Below, piece after piece: positions 1-8,341 of a DNA stretch of 64,000 nucleotides. Origin of the DNA: Orrella marina. Lineage in GTDB: Bacteria > Pseudomonadota > Gammaproteobacteria > Burkholderiales > Burkholderiaceae_B. The notes below the pieces were generated by a model that was not told the origin of the DNA, did no database searches, and was given only the letters and a program-made list of their open reading frames with translations. Numbering within the stretch: position 1 is the first letter of the stretch; each line of letters begins with the position of its first letter. The DNA is taken from assembly GCF_003058465.1 (NCBI RefSeq), contig NZ_CP028901.1:682001-746000 (forward strand), given 5' to 3'. Both the position numbers and the translations under genes were made by a program.

Positions 1-155
1 ATAATTTCTTCGGTCCAGACTGAAGGCTGCGAGAGTAGAAAACGTGTCGTGACCTGCCAGAGACCGAGGCAACTGATGATGGCCAGCAGCAGACTCGCCA
101 AGTGTAGCGACAGTCCGGTCACGAGTCTGTCTACAAAGAGGATGGTGTTTCTCAA
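1..155 (-). CDS. TRAP transporter small permease (DctQ-like), partial
   Basis: The minus strand is open from about position 215 to the left edge of the window. From the TTG at 155 the translation is a hydrophobic segment that ends in the pattern Q-V-T-x-R-F-x-x-x-x-P-x-x-W-T-E-E-I. That pattern is typical of the first transmembrane helix and loop of DctQ small permeases of TRAP transporters, which with DctM and a periplasmic DctP import carboxylates and other organic anions. Only about 51 codons are visible; the rest lies beyond base 1. The start is uncertain: TTG at 155 has only a weak ribosome site, and an in-frame GTG lies at 215. The family call rests on one motif plus hydrophobicity and has not been confirmed by alignment. 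Confidence 0.5.
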   Translation of the reverse strand, partial: MRNTILFVDRLVTGLSLHLASLLLAIISCLGLWQVTTRFLLSQPSVWTEEI

Positions 156-754
156 TTGACCAGGTTCCAGGTTAAATGCACAGGTCCAGCCAGACCCATC
201 AACAAAATTCAGCACTACTTTTCAGCAAGACTGTTCTGCCAGTCATGTCGCAACTGGGTCAGGGTCCTCGATAGACCATGCCACGACGACATGCAGGCAC
301 AAATCAGGGCGCTAGTCACGAACAGCAGCCCGTTGGTTTCGACAAAGACTTGCTTCAAAATCCTAAATATCGTCCGGACAAAGTGTCTCTGGACGAATCC
401 GTACATCGGCCAGACTCAACGCCAAAGACGAGAACCACAGATGCGCCACACGTGCAGAACGACGAGCATAAATCGATCATCACACATCGATCACACATCA
501 ACCGCACACAGGCCTTGCGTTTTCCTTAGGTGATGCCCACTTGACCAGACTGACTACGCAGCCAAAGGCCGAGTTTCTGAAGTCCTTACCTTGTCTGAAA
601 GCCTTGCCGCTGCGAACAGAAAAGATGTAACGCACTATATTAGGCGCTCGAATCACTGTACTGAATTGGGCTTAACCCCAAAGTGAATGATCTCAGGCGG
701 CCTGGAGCAGGCCCGCCAGCCTGGACAAACTGACCGGGCATGCTGGAGCTATCA
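156..754. other. Intergenic region, no supported gene
   Basis: No convincing gene is seen here. A 63-codon minus-strand frame (215-406) has one hydrophobic stretch. Its TAG stop overlaps a GTG (TAGTG) that is in frame with the TRAP-like fragment to the left, but I cannot place its sequence in a family. Around 473-510 there is a CA/TC-rich stretch with repeated cacatcgatcacacatca-like words. The promoter of the thioesterase gene presumably lies near the right end. Confidence 0.4.
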
Positions 755-1198
755 ATGAAATCTGATTTTGTCTTTCTGTTTCCACATCAAGTTCGCTGGG
801 TCGAGTGTGATCCTCAATGGGTTGTTTTTAACGGTCATTATCTGACCTACTTTGATATCGCCATCAGTGAGTATGGCAGGCACTTGAATCTGCCAGGTGG
901 TCTGGAGCGCCAGAAAAGCGGACGGGAATTTTTTGCGCGCAAGGCGTCTGTCGACTATCTGGCGCCCGCCCGTTATGACGACACGCTTGAGATTGGCGTG
1001 CGTGTGTCGTATCTGGGCAACTCCAGCCTGAAGTTTTTTATCGGAATTTTCAGAGGCGACGAAGTCCTGACCACGGGTGAGATGGTGTACGTCTATGTGG
1101 ATGTCAAAGCGCAGCGAAGTGAGCCCATTCCACAGTCATGGCGAGACAAGGTGCTTGCGTTCGAGCGCACGCCGGTCGAACTCGGTGGGCAGCGCTGA
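755..1198 (+). CDS. Acyl-CoA thioesterase, 4HBT (hot-dog) family, YbgC/FadM-like
   Basis: A 147-residue protein of the size of single-domain hot-dog thioesterases, which hydrolyse acyl-CoA to free acid and CoA. Near the N-terminus it has the family pattern V-R-W-x-E-C-D-P-x-x-x-V-F-N-G-x-Y, followed by Y-F-D. The acidic residue of the ECD segment aligns with the catalytic Asp of YbgC-type enzymes; here the surrounding residues are slightly divergent. I chose ATG 755 over the in-frame ATG at 740 because a GGAG-like ribosome site (744-748) precedes 755 at suitable distance. It stands alone, with 186 bp to the next gene. The natural acyl substrate cannot be told from the sequence. Confidence 0.8.
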   Translation: MKSDFVFLFPHQVRWVECDPQWVVFNGHYLTYFDIAISEYGRHLNLPGGLERQKSGREFFARKASVDYLAPARYDDTLEIGVRVSYLGNSSLKFFIGIFRGDEVLTTGEMVYVYVDVKAQRSEPIPQSWRDKVLAFERTPVELGGQR

Positions 1199-1384
1199 TC
1201 CGGATCGAAGAGTGTGACCGATCCTGCAGGACTGGTGCCGGTCACGTCGAGTGCCATCTTCCATCACCACCGAAGTGGCCTGCTGCAATGCATCAAGTCG
1301 ATTCAGACGCATTGCTGATTCCTGTCCAGGAATCGTCACATTTCTGACACGCCACTGTCATTTTGACCGGTCACGATACCGGTC

Positions 1385-2473
1385 ATGAACACTTATGAAC
1401 GCCGCTCAGGCATGTGCGACCTGGCTCCTGCCACTGCCGGCAAGGCTCATGCACAATTCGGTCAGGGCGAGGCTAGCTCCCGGAAGATGGCCGTCACAGT
1501 CCCGGTCACCATGCCCCGACAGCACGCCCACTATCGGGCAATCTGGGTGTCGGACGTGCATCTTGGAACGGCCGGGTGCAAGGCAGAGTATCTGCTGGAC
1601 TTTCTCCGGTTTAACGAGTCCTCGAACTTGTATCTGGTCGGCGATATCATCGACGGCTGGCAGCTCAAAAAACACTGGTACTGGAAGCAATCGCACAACG
1701 ATGTGGTGCAGAAGGTGCTGCGCAAGGCCCGTAAGGGCACCAAGGTGACCTATATCACGGGCAATCATGACGAGGTGCTCCGGCAGTTCGCAGGGCTCGC
1801 GTTCGGGGACATCCGGATCGTCAACGAGGCGGTCCACCATACCCTGGATAACCGGCGGTTTCTGGTGACACACGGTGATTTTTTTGACGGGATCATCGAG
1901 CATGCTCGATGGCTGGCTTACCTCGGGGATACGCTCTACACACTGGTTCTGCGAATCAATGATGGATTTAATCGTGTGCGCCACCGGATGGGACTGTCGT
2001 ACTGGTCGGTCTCGCAGTATCTGAAACACAAAGTCAAGAACGCGGTGTCCTTCATTTCCGAATTCGAAGCTGTGCTGGTGCGCGAGGCCAGGCGGCGCGG
2101 CTTTGACGGGGTGGTGTGCGGTCACATTCATAAAGCCGAGATTCGTGAAATTGACGGCATTCTCTATTGCAACGATGGTGACTGGGTGGAAAGCCTGTGC
2201 GCGCTGGTCGAGACACACGAGGGAGAGCTCAAGCTGGTCCACTGGCCCTACCAGGCAACCGGGCCCGAGCAGTCCCCGTTCGGCCATGATGAGCACGAAT
2301 CATCTGAGAGTGCTCCGGAAAGTTCGGGACGACTCTTTGATGCCGCGGTCGCACCACCCGTGGCGCCAGGCCAGAAGGCTGACGATTCAACACGGTGCTC
2401 AGGTGGGCAGTCTGGGACGAAAGCCTCGCAGTCCGGATCAGCCTGCAAGGGTCGAGGAGTTGAGCATGTCTGA
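1385..2473 (+). CDS. Metallophosphoesterase, UDP-2,3-diacylglucosamine diphosphatase (LpxH)-like
   Basis: This is a calcineurin-like phosphoesterase with all metal-binding blocks in order: SDVHLG, GDIIDGW, GNHDE, THGDFFD and GHIHKAE. The family includes LpxH/LpxH2, which cleave UDP-2,3-diacylglucosamine to lipid X and UMP in lipid A synthesis. A second, housekeeping LpxH may exist elsewhere, so the exact substrate is uncertain. Homology begins only near base 1530. ATGs at 1385, 1487 and 1511 are all possible, and 1511 (320 residues) gives the usual family N-terminus. The C-terminal ~60 residues after the domain are low-complexity Ser/Gly/Ala. The stop overlaps the start of the glycosyltransferase gene, which implies co-translation. 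Confidence 0.8.
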   Translation: MNTYERRSGMCDLAPATAGKAHAQFGQGEASSRKMAVTVPVTMPRQHAHYRAIWVSDVHLGTAGCKAEYLLDFLRFNESSNLYLVGDIIDGWQLKKHWYWKQSHNDVVQKVLRKARKGTKVTYITGNHDEVLRQFAGLAFGDIRIVNEAVHHTLDNRRFLVTHGDFFDGIIEHARWLAYLGDTLYTLVLRINDGFNRVRHRMGLSYWSVSQYLKHKVKNAVSFISEFEAVLVREARRRGFDGVVCGHIHKAEIREIDGILYCNDGDWVESLCALVETHEGELKLVHWPYQATGPEQSPFGHDEHESSESAPESSGRLFDAAVAPPVAPGQKADDSTRCSGGQSGTKASQSGSACKGRGVEHV

Positions 2474-3638
2474 GTGCACCCTCAAGTATGACCGGCCGGC
2501 AGTTGCCGCATTACAGCAATCAGAAGGAGGCGTGCTTTCTGGTCATGGTGACCGCCTTGTCGCCACTCGGTTAGCCAGCCACCCGGTCATGTACTCGAGC
2601 GACCAGACTCGCCCGCGGCGTATTCTGATCGTCACCGATGCGTGGGCGCCGCAGGTTAACGGCGTGGTGAGAACGATTGACAACACCAGGCGGGAACTTG
2701 AACGCATGGGGGTACATGTCCAGATTCTCTCGCCGCAACAATTCAGGACGATTCCCTGCCCCACCTATCCGGATATCAAGCTGTCGCTGACGACACCTGC
2801 CCGGGTGACCAGAATGATCGAGGACCTCGCGCCTGACGCGCTCCACATCGCAACTGAAGGTCCACTTGGGTGGTGCGCACGACGAGGGGCTGTATTAAAT
2901 GGCTGGCATTTCACCACCGCCTATCACACTCGTTTTCCAGAGTATGTGAGAGCCCGTACGGGGTTGCCAGTCGGTGCGTCCTATCGTCTTCTGGCCCGGT
3001 TTCACCAGCGCTCCGCAGCAGTGATGGTGCCGAGCCTCTCAATGGTGAGTTTGCTCCATCGGCGTGGGTTCGGCCGGATCGCCCATTGGGGGCGAGGCGT
3101 GGATCATGATGTGTTTTACCCGCGCATTTCGCAGAGCGTATCGCCGAACAAGAGCGCGCCTGTCTTTCTGTATGCTGGCAGACTTGCCGTCGAGAAAAAC
3201 ATCGAGGCGTTCCTGTCGCTGGACTTGCCCGGAGTGAAATGGGTGGCGGGTGACGGTCCTGCAGCTGCCTCTCTCAAAGCCAGATACCCGGATGCCCGGT
3301 TCCTGGGCATGCTGGATCCAGACGATCTGGCGCAGGTCTATAGCGAGTCGGATGTTTTTGTATTTCCGAGTCTGACTGACACATTTGGACTGGTGATGGC
3401 AGAGGCCATGGCGTGCGGATTGCCGGTTGCGGCATTTCCGGCTCCAGGTCCGCTGGATGTTGTGGGAAAGAGCGGCGCTGGCGTACTGGATCAGAACCTG
3501 CGTCAAGCCTGTCTGGCCTGTCTGAAAATACCCAGAAGTGCTGCCCTGGAGCGTGCTGCGCAGTTCAACTGGCGCGATGCGAGCCTGCAGTTCCTCCTGG
3601 CATTGCGTCCCATGCGAGCAGCGTCAGTGGCATCGTGA
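2466..3638 (+). CDS. GT4-family glycosyltransferase
   Basis: A 390-residue GT-B fold glycosyltransferase of family GT4, probably using a nucleotide-sugar donor to modify a lipid or cell-surface glycan. Visible features are the N-terminal D-A-W-x-P-Q-V-N-G-V-V block, the I-A-T-E-G-P-L-G-W block typical of mannosyl/sulfoquinovosyl-type GT4 enzymes, and the C-terminal T-D-T-F-G-L-V-M-A-E-A-M-A-C-G donor-binding segment. The start at 2466 overlaps the preceding stop by 8 bp and follows a gaggag ribosome site. The open frame reaches back to 2103, but that part lies inside the phosphoesterase gene. The pairing with an LpxH-like phosphoesterase suggests a joint role in membrane lipid metabolism (inference). 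Confidence 0.82.
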   Translation: MSECTLKYDRPAVAALQQSEGGVLSGHGDRLVATRLASHPVMYSSDQTRPRRILIVTDAWAPQVNGVVRTIDNTRRELERMGVHVQILSPQQFRTIPCPTYPDIKLSLTTPARVTRMIEDLAPDALHIATEGPLGWCARRGAVLNGWHFTTAYHTRFPEYVRARTGLPVGASYRLLARFHQRSAAVMVPSLSMVSLLHRRGFGRIAHWGRGVDHDVFYPRISQSVSPNKSAPVFLYAGRLAVEKNIEAFLSLDLPGVKWVAGDGPAAASLKARYPDARFLGMLDPDDLAQVYSESDVFVFPSLTDTFGLVMAEAMACGLPVAAFPAPGPLDVVGKSGAGVLDQNLRQACLACLKIPRSAALERAAQFNWRDASLQFLLALRPMRAASVAS

Positions 3639-4021
3639 AGCCCGGCGACTGCGGTGACTGGGGTATACGACTGGTGCCAAACGCGGTAGCAATCATTCGG
3701 GAGGGATGAGGTCAGAGAAAGCACCTTGTTCGCTACGGGTGTTCGCTCTGTACTGGCGTTTGCTGATGCGGGCTCACAATCCTCCCTGACGCTTCAATAG
3801 AGATGGTCAGGCTTGCGTCTTCAATGCGTTTCATTGCCGTGTCGCACGCAAACACGGGTCCACAGGGTCAGCGTCCTGGCACGATGCCGTTGTCTGGTGT
3901 GCTTGCCTGAAGCCCTGATTGAAACAATCAGGGAGGTCATCGAGGGATGTCATACAGCGAGCAATCACTCGAAGTGGTCATAAATGCGATTTCTCAGGTT
4001 CATCAAAAGTGAACACAGGGT
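3639..4021. other. Intergenic region upstream of pckG
   Basis: No gene is seen. An 8-bp hairpin (ccctgatt 3913-3920 / aatcaggg 3926-3933, 5-nt loop) lies within it without a following T tract, so it is not a clear intrinsic terminator. Confidence 0.4.
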
Positions 4022-4054
4022 TTTGCAGTGATAAGATTACCAATTTACTGCAAA
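4022..4054. promoter_or_regulatory. Inverted repeat upstream of pckG, possible operator
   Basis: TTTGCAGT (4022-4029) and ACTGCAAA (4047-4054) form a perfect 8-bp inverted repeat with a 17-bp spacer, ending 20 bp before the pckG start codon. The position and dyad symmetry suit a dimeric transcription factor. The regulator is unknown. Confidence 0.4.
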
Positions 4055-4074
4055 GCCTAGACCGGAACTGAAAG

Positions 4075-5934
4075 ATGAACGCACCAGATTATGTCAAGCA
4101 CGAAGGCCTGATTCAGTGGGTGGCCGAGATCGCCGCTAAAACCCGTCCCGACCAGGTGGTCTGGTGTGACGGTTCACAGGAAGAATACGATCGCCTGTGC
4201 GCCGAAATGGTGGCAGCTGGCACACTGATTCCACTCAATCAGGAGAAACGTCCGAATTCATTCCTGGCACGTTCGTCAGCCGACGACGTGGCGCGAGTCG
4301 AAGACCGGACGTTCATCTGTACACCCTCGCAGGCGGACGCGGGCCCCACTAACAACTGGATCGATCCGGCCGAAATGCGTACCAGACTCGACGAGCTGTT
4401 TGAAGGCTGCATGCAGGGTCGTACCATGTACGTCATCCCGTTCTCGATGGGGCCGCTGGGCTCACCGATTGCGCAGATTGGAATCGAACTGTCCGATTCT
4501 CCCTATGTCGTAGTCAACATGCGCGCCATGACTCGCATGGGCCGTGCGGTTTATGACGTTCTGGGTGAAGACGGCTTGTTTGTTCCCTGTGTCCACAGTG
4601 TGGGTGCACCGCTGGCGCAAGGTCAGTCTGATGTCGCGTGGCCATGCAACAGCACCAAGTACATCGTGCACTTTCCTGAGACGCGCGAGATCTGGTCGTA
4701 TGGTTCCGGATATGGCGGTAACGCCTTGCTGGGCAAGAAGTGTTTTGCACTGCGCATTGCGTCAACGATGGGGCGCGCTGATGCCGCCAGCGGTGAGAAT
4801 CCTGGGTGGCTGGCTGAGCATATGCTGATTCTGGGTGTGAAGGCACCCTGGGGCAAGAAGTACCACGTTGCCGCCGCATTCCCTTCGGCTTGCGGCAAGA
4901 CCAACTTTGCGATGCTGATTCCGCCGCCCGAGCTCGCACAGCAGGGCTGGGAGATCACCACTATCGGTGACGACATCGCCTGGATCAAGCCTGACGCTGA
5001 TGGAAAGCTGCGCGCGATCAACCCGGAAGCAGGGTATTTCGGGGTAGCACCTGGCACCAACGAGAAATCCAATTTCAACTGCATGGCCACACTCAAAGAG
5101 AACGTGATTTTCACCAACGTGGCCCTGACTGATGACGGTGATGTCTGGTGGGAAGGCATGACATCGACGCCTCCGGCGCACTGCATTGACTGGCGTGGCA
5201 ACCACTGGACGCCAGAGCAGGGTGCCGAGGGTGTCAAAGCTGCGCATCCGAACGCACGTTTCACAGTCAGTGCAACCCAGAATCCGGTGCTCGACGATGC
5301 CTGGGACGATCCGGCTGGCGTGGCGATCGATGCGTTTGTATTTGGCGGACGTCGCTCCAACACGGTCCCGCTGGTGACCCAGGCGCGCAGCTGGGAAGAG
5401 GGCGTTTACATGGCCGCCACCATGGGGTCAGAAACCACCGCGGCGGCCATGGGCAAGCAGGGCGTGGTACGCCGGGACCCCTTCGCCATGCTGCCGTTTT
5501 GTGGGTACAACATGGCGGACTACTTCGCTCACTGGCTGCAACTCGGTGAGCAGATGCAGAAATGTGATGCCCAGTTACCCCATATCTTTTGTGTGAACTG
5601 GTTCAGAACCGACGAGGAGGGCCGTTTTGTATGGCCGGGCTTTAGTGAGAACGCGCGTGTTCTCAAGTGGATGCTGGCGCGTATTGAAGGCAACGCGACC
5701 GGTGCCGAGAACGTCTTTGGCATCACGCCACGTTATGAAGATCTGGACTGGTCCGGCATGAATTTCTCGCAGGACTTGTTTGATCGCATCACTTCGATCG
5801 ATCCACAGGCCTGGCAGAAAGAGTTCCGGTTGCACGACGAACTTTTTGAGCAACTCTCGCACGGACTGCCACAAGTGCTGCTCGATATCCGGGTTCGCCT
5901 TGAGCAGCGTCTGACCGACGAAACGACGAACTGA
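4075..5934 (+). CDS. pckG: Phosphoenolpyruvate carboxykinase (GTP)
   Basis: A 619-residue GTP-dependent PEP carboxykinase, matching the usual length of about 600-620. It converts oxaloacetate plus GTP to phosphoenolpyruvate, GDP and CO2, the first committed step of gluconeogenesis in the cytosol. The kinase-1 P-loop segment F-P-S-A-C-G-K-T-N lies near residue 270 and contains the hyper-reactive cysteine of the GTP class. The kinase-2 segment D-D-I-A-W follows near residue 300. Further conserved blocks (F-G-G-R-R-S-N; P-F-C-G-Y-N-M) are intact. ATG 4075 follows a ggaactgaaag ribosome site. The gene is monocistronic, with its own terminator hairpin downstream. Confidence 0.96.
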   Translation: MNAPDYVKHEGLIQWVAEIAAKTRPDQVVWCDGSQEEYDRLCAEMVAAGTLIPLNQEKRPNSFLARSSADDVARVEDRTFICTPSQADAGPTNNWIDPAEMRTRLDELFEGCMQGRTMYVIPFSMGPLGSPIAQIGIELSDSPYVVVNMRAMTRMGRAVYDVLGEDGLFVPCVHSVGAPLAQGQSDVAWPCNSTKYIVHFPETREIWSYGSGYGGNALLGKKCFALRIASTMGRADAASGENPGWLAEHMLILGVKAPWGKKYHVAAAFPSACGKTNFAMLIPPPELAQQGWEITTIGDDIAWIKPDADGKLRAINPEAGYFGVAPGTNEKSNFNCMATLKENVIFTNVALTDDGDVWWEGMTSTPPAHCIDWRGNHWTPEQGAEGVKAAHPNARFTVSATQNPVLDDAWDDPAGVAIDAFVFGGRRSNTVPLVTQARSWEEGVYMAATMGSETTAAAMGKQGVVRRDPFAMLPFCGYNMADYFAHWLQLGEQMQKCDAQLPHIFCVNWFRTDEEGRFVWPGFSENARVLKWMLARIEGNATGAENVFGITPRYEDLDWSGMNFSQDLFDRITSIDPQAWQKEFRLHDELFEQLSHGLPQVLLDIRVRLEQRLTDETTN

Positions 5935-6068
5935 TCAGGATGATCTGTTGTGCCTGATCAGGTGCTGTGAGCAGTGACAACTCGATGACGACCTGGCTAG
6001 CCAGATGGCTGATGCCAGGTCAGGCGGATTCTTGACACCAGCAAACTGAGGAGTGAGTGAATGTTGCC

Positions 6069-6112
6069 TGAACGCCGTCTTAACGCAGTCTGAACGCCGT
6101 CTGAACGATGAT
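6069..6112. repeat. Four degenerate 11-bp direct repeats
   Basis: Units tgaacgccgtc (6069-6079), ttaacgcagtc (6080-6090), tgaacgccgtc (6091-6101) and the diverged tgaacgatgat (6102-6112) lie head to tail just before the pckG terminator. They are non-coding. Confidence 0.6.
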
Positions 6113-6113
6113 T

Positions 6114-6147
6114 GACTGAGTCAGTGTTGACTCAGTCCTGCTTTTTA
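6114..6147 (+). terminator. Rho-independent terminator downstream of pckG
   Basis: gactgagtca (6114-6123), loop gtgt, and tgactcagtc (6128-6137) make a perfect 10-bp stem. It is followed by ctgcttttta, a short T tract on the plus strand. It lies 180 bp after the pckG stop. Confidence 0.7.
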
Positions 6148-6202
6148 TAGCCAGTATTTAACCAGTCTTGCGAGACTTTGCCTGCGGTTCGTCGTGGTGC
6201 AA

Positions 6203-6251
6203 AGTCAGCCCCCGATTGCTGTCAACGCGGGGGACTCAACAATAGTCCCCC
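6203..6251 (+). promoter_or_regulatory. Pyruvate kinase leader with competing hairpins
   Basis: gggggact (6229-6236) and agtccccc (6244-6251) form a perfect 8-bp hairpin with a 7-nt loop, ending 45 bp before the start codon. The same gggggact can instead pair with ccccc (6209-6213) and agt (6203-6205) upstream, leaving a cag bulge. The two structures exclude each other. No long T tract follows, so this is only a candidate for translational or attenuation control. Confidence 0.3.
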
Positions 6252-6296
6252 AGTTCATGCGTTAACGCCAGACCCCGGGTCTGGCCGGAGAAGAGA

Positions 6297-7739
6297 ATGA
6301 AGCTTGACGCGATTTCGCATCGTGCCCGCAATGCCAAGATCCTGGCAACCCTCGGTCCGGCCAGCAGTGATGCTGACACGATACGAGCGCTCTTTGATGC
6401 GGGCGTTGACGTGTTCCGGTTCAATTTCAGCCATGGCACACATGAAGACCACCGTAAACGTTACGAACTGGTGCGCCAGATTGAACGTGAGGTCAACCGG
6501 CCTGTGGGTATTCTGATGGATCTGCAGGGCCCCAAGCTGAGGCTTGGAGTGATCGAAGGTGGACGTCTGGCCGTCAAACGCGGGGACGTATTGACGCTGG
6601 ATCTGGACCCCGCACCCGGAACTGCTGAACGCCTTCCAATGCCCCATCCGCCCATTTTCGAGGCCGTCAAGCCCGGTGACGATCTCCTGATCGATGATGG
6701 AAAGGTTCGTCTGAAGGTCCTGCATGGCGACGCCCAAAGCGCGCGTGTCGAAGTCTGTAATGATGGTGTGCTGTCTGATCGCAAAGGCGTCAATGTCCCG
6801 GGAGCGCTTCTGGCGCTATCGGCAATGACCGACAAAGACCGCGCTGATCTGGCATTCGGCCTGGAGCTCGGGGTCGACTGGGTTGCCCTGTCATTTGTCC
6901 AGCGGGCTGAGGACATCGAAGAAATCAAGGCGCTGGTCGCAGGGCGGGCCTGGGTGATGGCCAAACTCGAGAAGCCCGCAGCAATCGAAAGCCTGGAGGC
7001 TATTGTCGAAGCATCGGATGCAGTCATGGTCGCGCGTGGCGATCTCGGTGTGGAGAAGCCGCCAGAGGATGTCCCCATCCTGCAAAAACGAATTATTCGT
7101 GTATGCCGGGAAGTGGGCAAACCAGTGGTCGTGGCTACCCAGATGCTGGAGTCCATGATTGCTTCGCCCGTTCCCACGCGTGCCGAGGTCAGCGACGTCG
7201 CAGGTGCCATTTATGACGGCGTTGACGCCGTCATGCTTTCGGCCGAGTCTGCCTCAGGACAGTATCCGGTGCAGGCCGTGACGATGATGGATCGCATTCT
7301 GCGTGCAACAGAGCAGGATCCCATGCAGCGAGTGACCATGCAGGCGGTCCAGTCAGCACGTGAGGTAACTGCTCGCGATGCGATTTCCGCTGCGATTCGA
7401 ACCATTGCAGAAACTTTGCCTGTGGCCGCAACGGTCGCTTACACCTCATCGGGCGCGACGGCCCTACGGGTCGCGCACGAACGTCCTCGCACCCCGATTC
7501 TCAGCATGACGCCCAATCTGTCCGTGGCCAGGCGTCTGACACTGGTCTGGGGGGTGCATTCCACGCAATCCCCGGATGTCAGGAGTTCAGACGAGATTGT
7601 TCATCATGCGTCGCAGGCCGTTCGCAGACATGGCTTCGGGGAGCCTGGCAAGGCCGTGCTCATCGCAGCAGGCACACCGTTCGGGGTGTCTGGCACCACC
7701 AATCTGCTCCGTGTGACCTGGCTAGACGGATCGGTCTGA
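6297..7739 (+). CDS. pyk: Pyruvate kinase
   Basis: A 480-residue pyruvate kinase, matching the family length. It transfers phosphate from PEP to ADP to give pyruvate and ATP, the last step of glycolysis. The N-terminal barrel starts with A-K-I-L-A-T-L-G-P-A-S-S, then F-R-F-N-F-S-H-G and D-L-Q-G-P-K-L-R. The catalytic core has the metal-binding M-V-A-R-G-D-L-G-V-E block near residue 245 and V-A-T-Q-M-L-E-S-M. A C-terminal regulatory domain is present. ATG 6297 follows a ggagaagaga ribosome site. It lies just downstream of pckG on the same strand but behind a terminator, so the opposing PEP enzymes are likely transcribed separately. Confidence 0.95.
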   Translation: MKLDAISHRARNAKILATLGPASSDADTIRALFDAGVDVFRFNFSHGTHEDHRKRYELVRQIEREVNRPVGILMDLQGPKLRLGVIEGGRLAVKRGDVLTLDLDPAPGTAERLPMPHPPIFEAVKPGDDLLIDDGKVRLKVLHGDAQSARVEVCNDGVLSDRKGVNVPGALLALSAMTDKDRADLAFGLELGVDWVALSFVQRAEDIEEIKALVAGRAWVMAKLEKPAAIESLEAIVEASDAVMVARGDLGVEKPPEDVPILQKRIIRVCREVGKPVVVATQMLESMIASPVPTRAEVSDVAGAIYDGVDAVMLSAESASGQYPVQAVTMMDRILRATEQDPMQRVTMQAVQSAREVTARDAISAAIRTIAETLPVAATVAYTSSGATALRVAHERPRTPILSMTPNLSVARRLTLVWGVHSTQSPDVRSSDEIVHHASQAVRRHGFGEPGKAVLIAAGTPFGVSGTTNLLRVTWLDGSV

Positions 7740-7752
7740 TTCTCGTTTGACA

Positions 7753-7798
7753 AGCAAACAGGGGCAGGTGCAGGTTGCGGCGTCATCCCCTGTTTGCT
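7753..7798. terminator. Hairpin between convergent pyk and trxC
   Basis: agcaaacagggg (7753-7764) pairs perfectly with cccctgtttgct (7787-7798) across a 22-nt loop. It sits between two convergent genes and may end transcription from both sides. No clear T tract flanks it, so the terminator call is tentative. Confidence 0.4.
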
Positions 7799-7903
7799 GA
7801 TCGTGATTGCCTGTCCCTGACTCATGAGCGCAGTGAAGACCGGCTTTTGATTTCATTGACCAAAAGCGCTTCAAAACGGATCTGGTATTAGGGGCGAACC
7901 CTC

Positions 7904-8341
7904 TCAGTGAGCCTGTTTCTGTGTCTTGACCTGTTTGACGAGCTGTTCTAGCTGGGATGCAGGCAATGCACCTGAGACTCTTCCGGTTTCTTTGCCATCG
8001 AGAAACACACCCAGGGTCGGGATCGAGCGGATCTGATGTGCGGCCGCGGCCTGCTGCTCGTCTTCGGTGTTGACTTTAACGAAAAGTACCTCGCCTGCAT
8101 GCTGGCGGGACGCCGCTTCGAAAGTGGGCGCAAACATCCGGCAGGGGCCACACCAGGGCGCCCAGAAGTCGACGATCACAGGTATCTTGTCTTGCCGTAT
8201 GATTTCCTGCAGGGCGGTGCTATCAAGCTCGACCACTTTTCCAAAGAGCAGTTCACCGCATGCACCACAGTTTGGTGCGTCGGCAACCCGGTCGGCAGGA
8301 ACACGATTCGTTTTACGGCAATGCGGGCAGCTAACTTGCAT
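7904..8341 (-). CDS. trxC: Thioredoxin 2 (zinc-binding)
   Basis: A 145-residue thioredoxin of the TrxC class. The N-terminus carries two Cys pairs (CPHC near residue 5 and CGAC near residue 26) that bind zinc and are absent from TrxA. The thioredoxin fold follows with the redox-active W-C-G-P-C motif and the conserved cis-Pro segment S-I-P-T-L. It reduces protein disulfides in the cytosol and in relatives belongs to the oxidative stress response. The start at 8341 gives the normal M-Q-V-x-C-P-H-C beginning; an in-frame ATG at 8356 would add five residues. The gene is alone, convergent to pyk. Confidence 0.93.
   Translation of the reverse strand: MQVSCPHCRKTNRVPADRVADAPNCGACGELLFGKVVELDSTALQEIIRQDKIPVIVDFWAPWCGPCRMFAPTFEAASRQHAGEVLFVKVNTEDEQQAAAAHQIRSIPTLGVFLDGKETGRVSGALPASQLEQLVKQVKTQKQAH

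Noticed and set aside
156..533. 125-codon plus-strand frame near the left edge
   Set aside because: Composition is Arg/Thr/His-rich and unlike a protein; the minus strand has the better signal (TRAP fragment).
1406..2296. Long minus-strand open frame opposite the LpxH-like gene
   Set aside because: It mirrors the codon structure of the real gene, has no domain pattern and no ribosome site.
3913..3933. 8-bp hairpin considered as terminator of the glycosyltransferase gene
   Set aside because: No T tract follows and it lies 275 bp after the stop codon.
4623..5363. 246-codon minus-strand frame inside pckG
   Set aside because: The overlapping pckG is unmistakable; the antisense product is Ser/Pro-rich without motifs.
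6461..7210. 249-codon minus-strand frame inside pyk
   Set aside because: Antisense shadow of pyruvate kinase with biased Ser/Thr/Arg composition.
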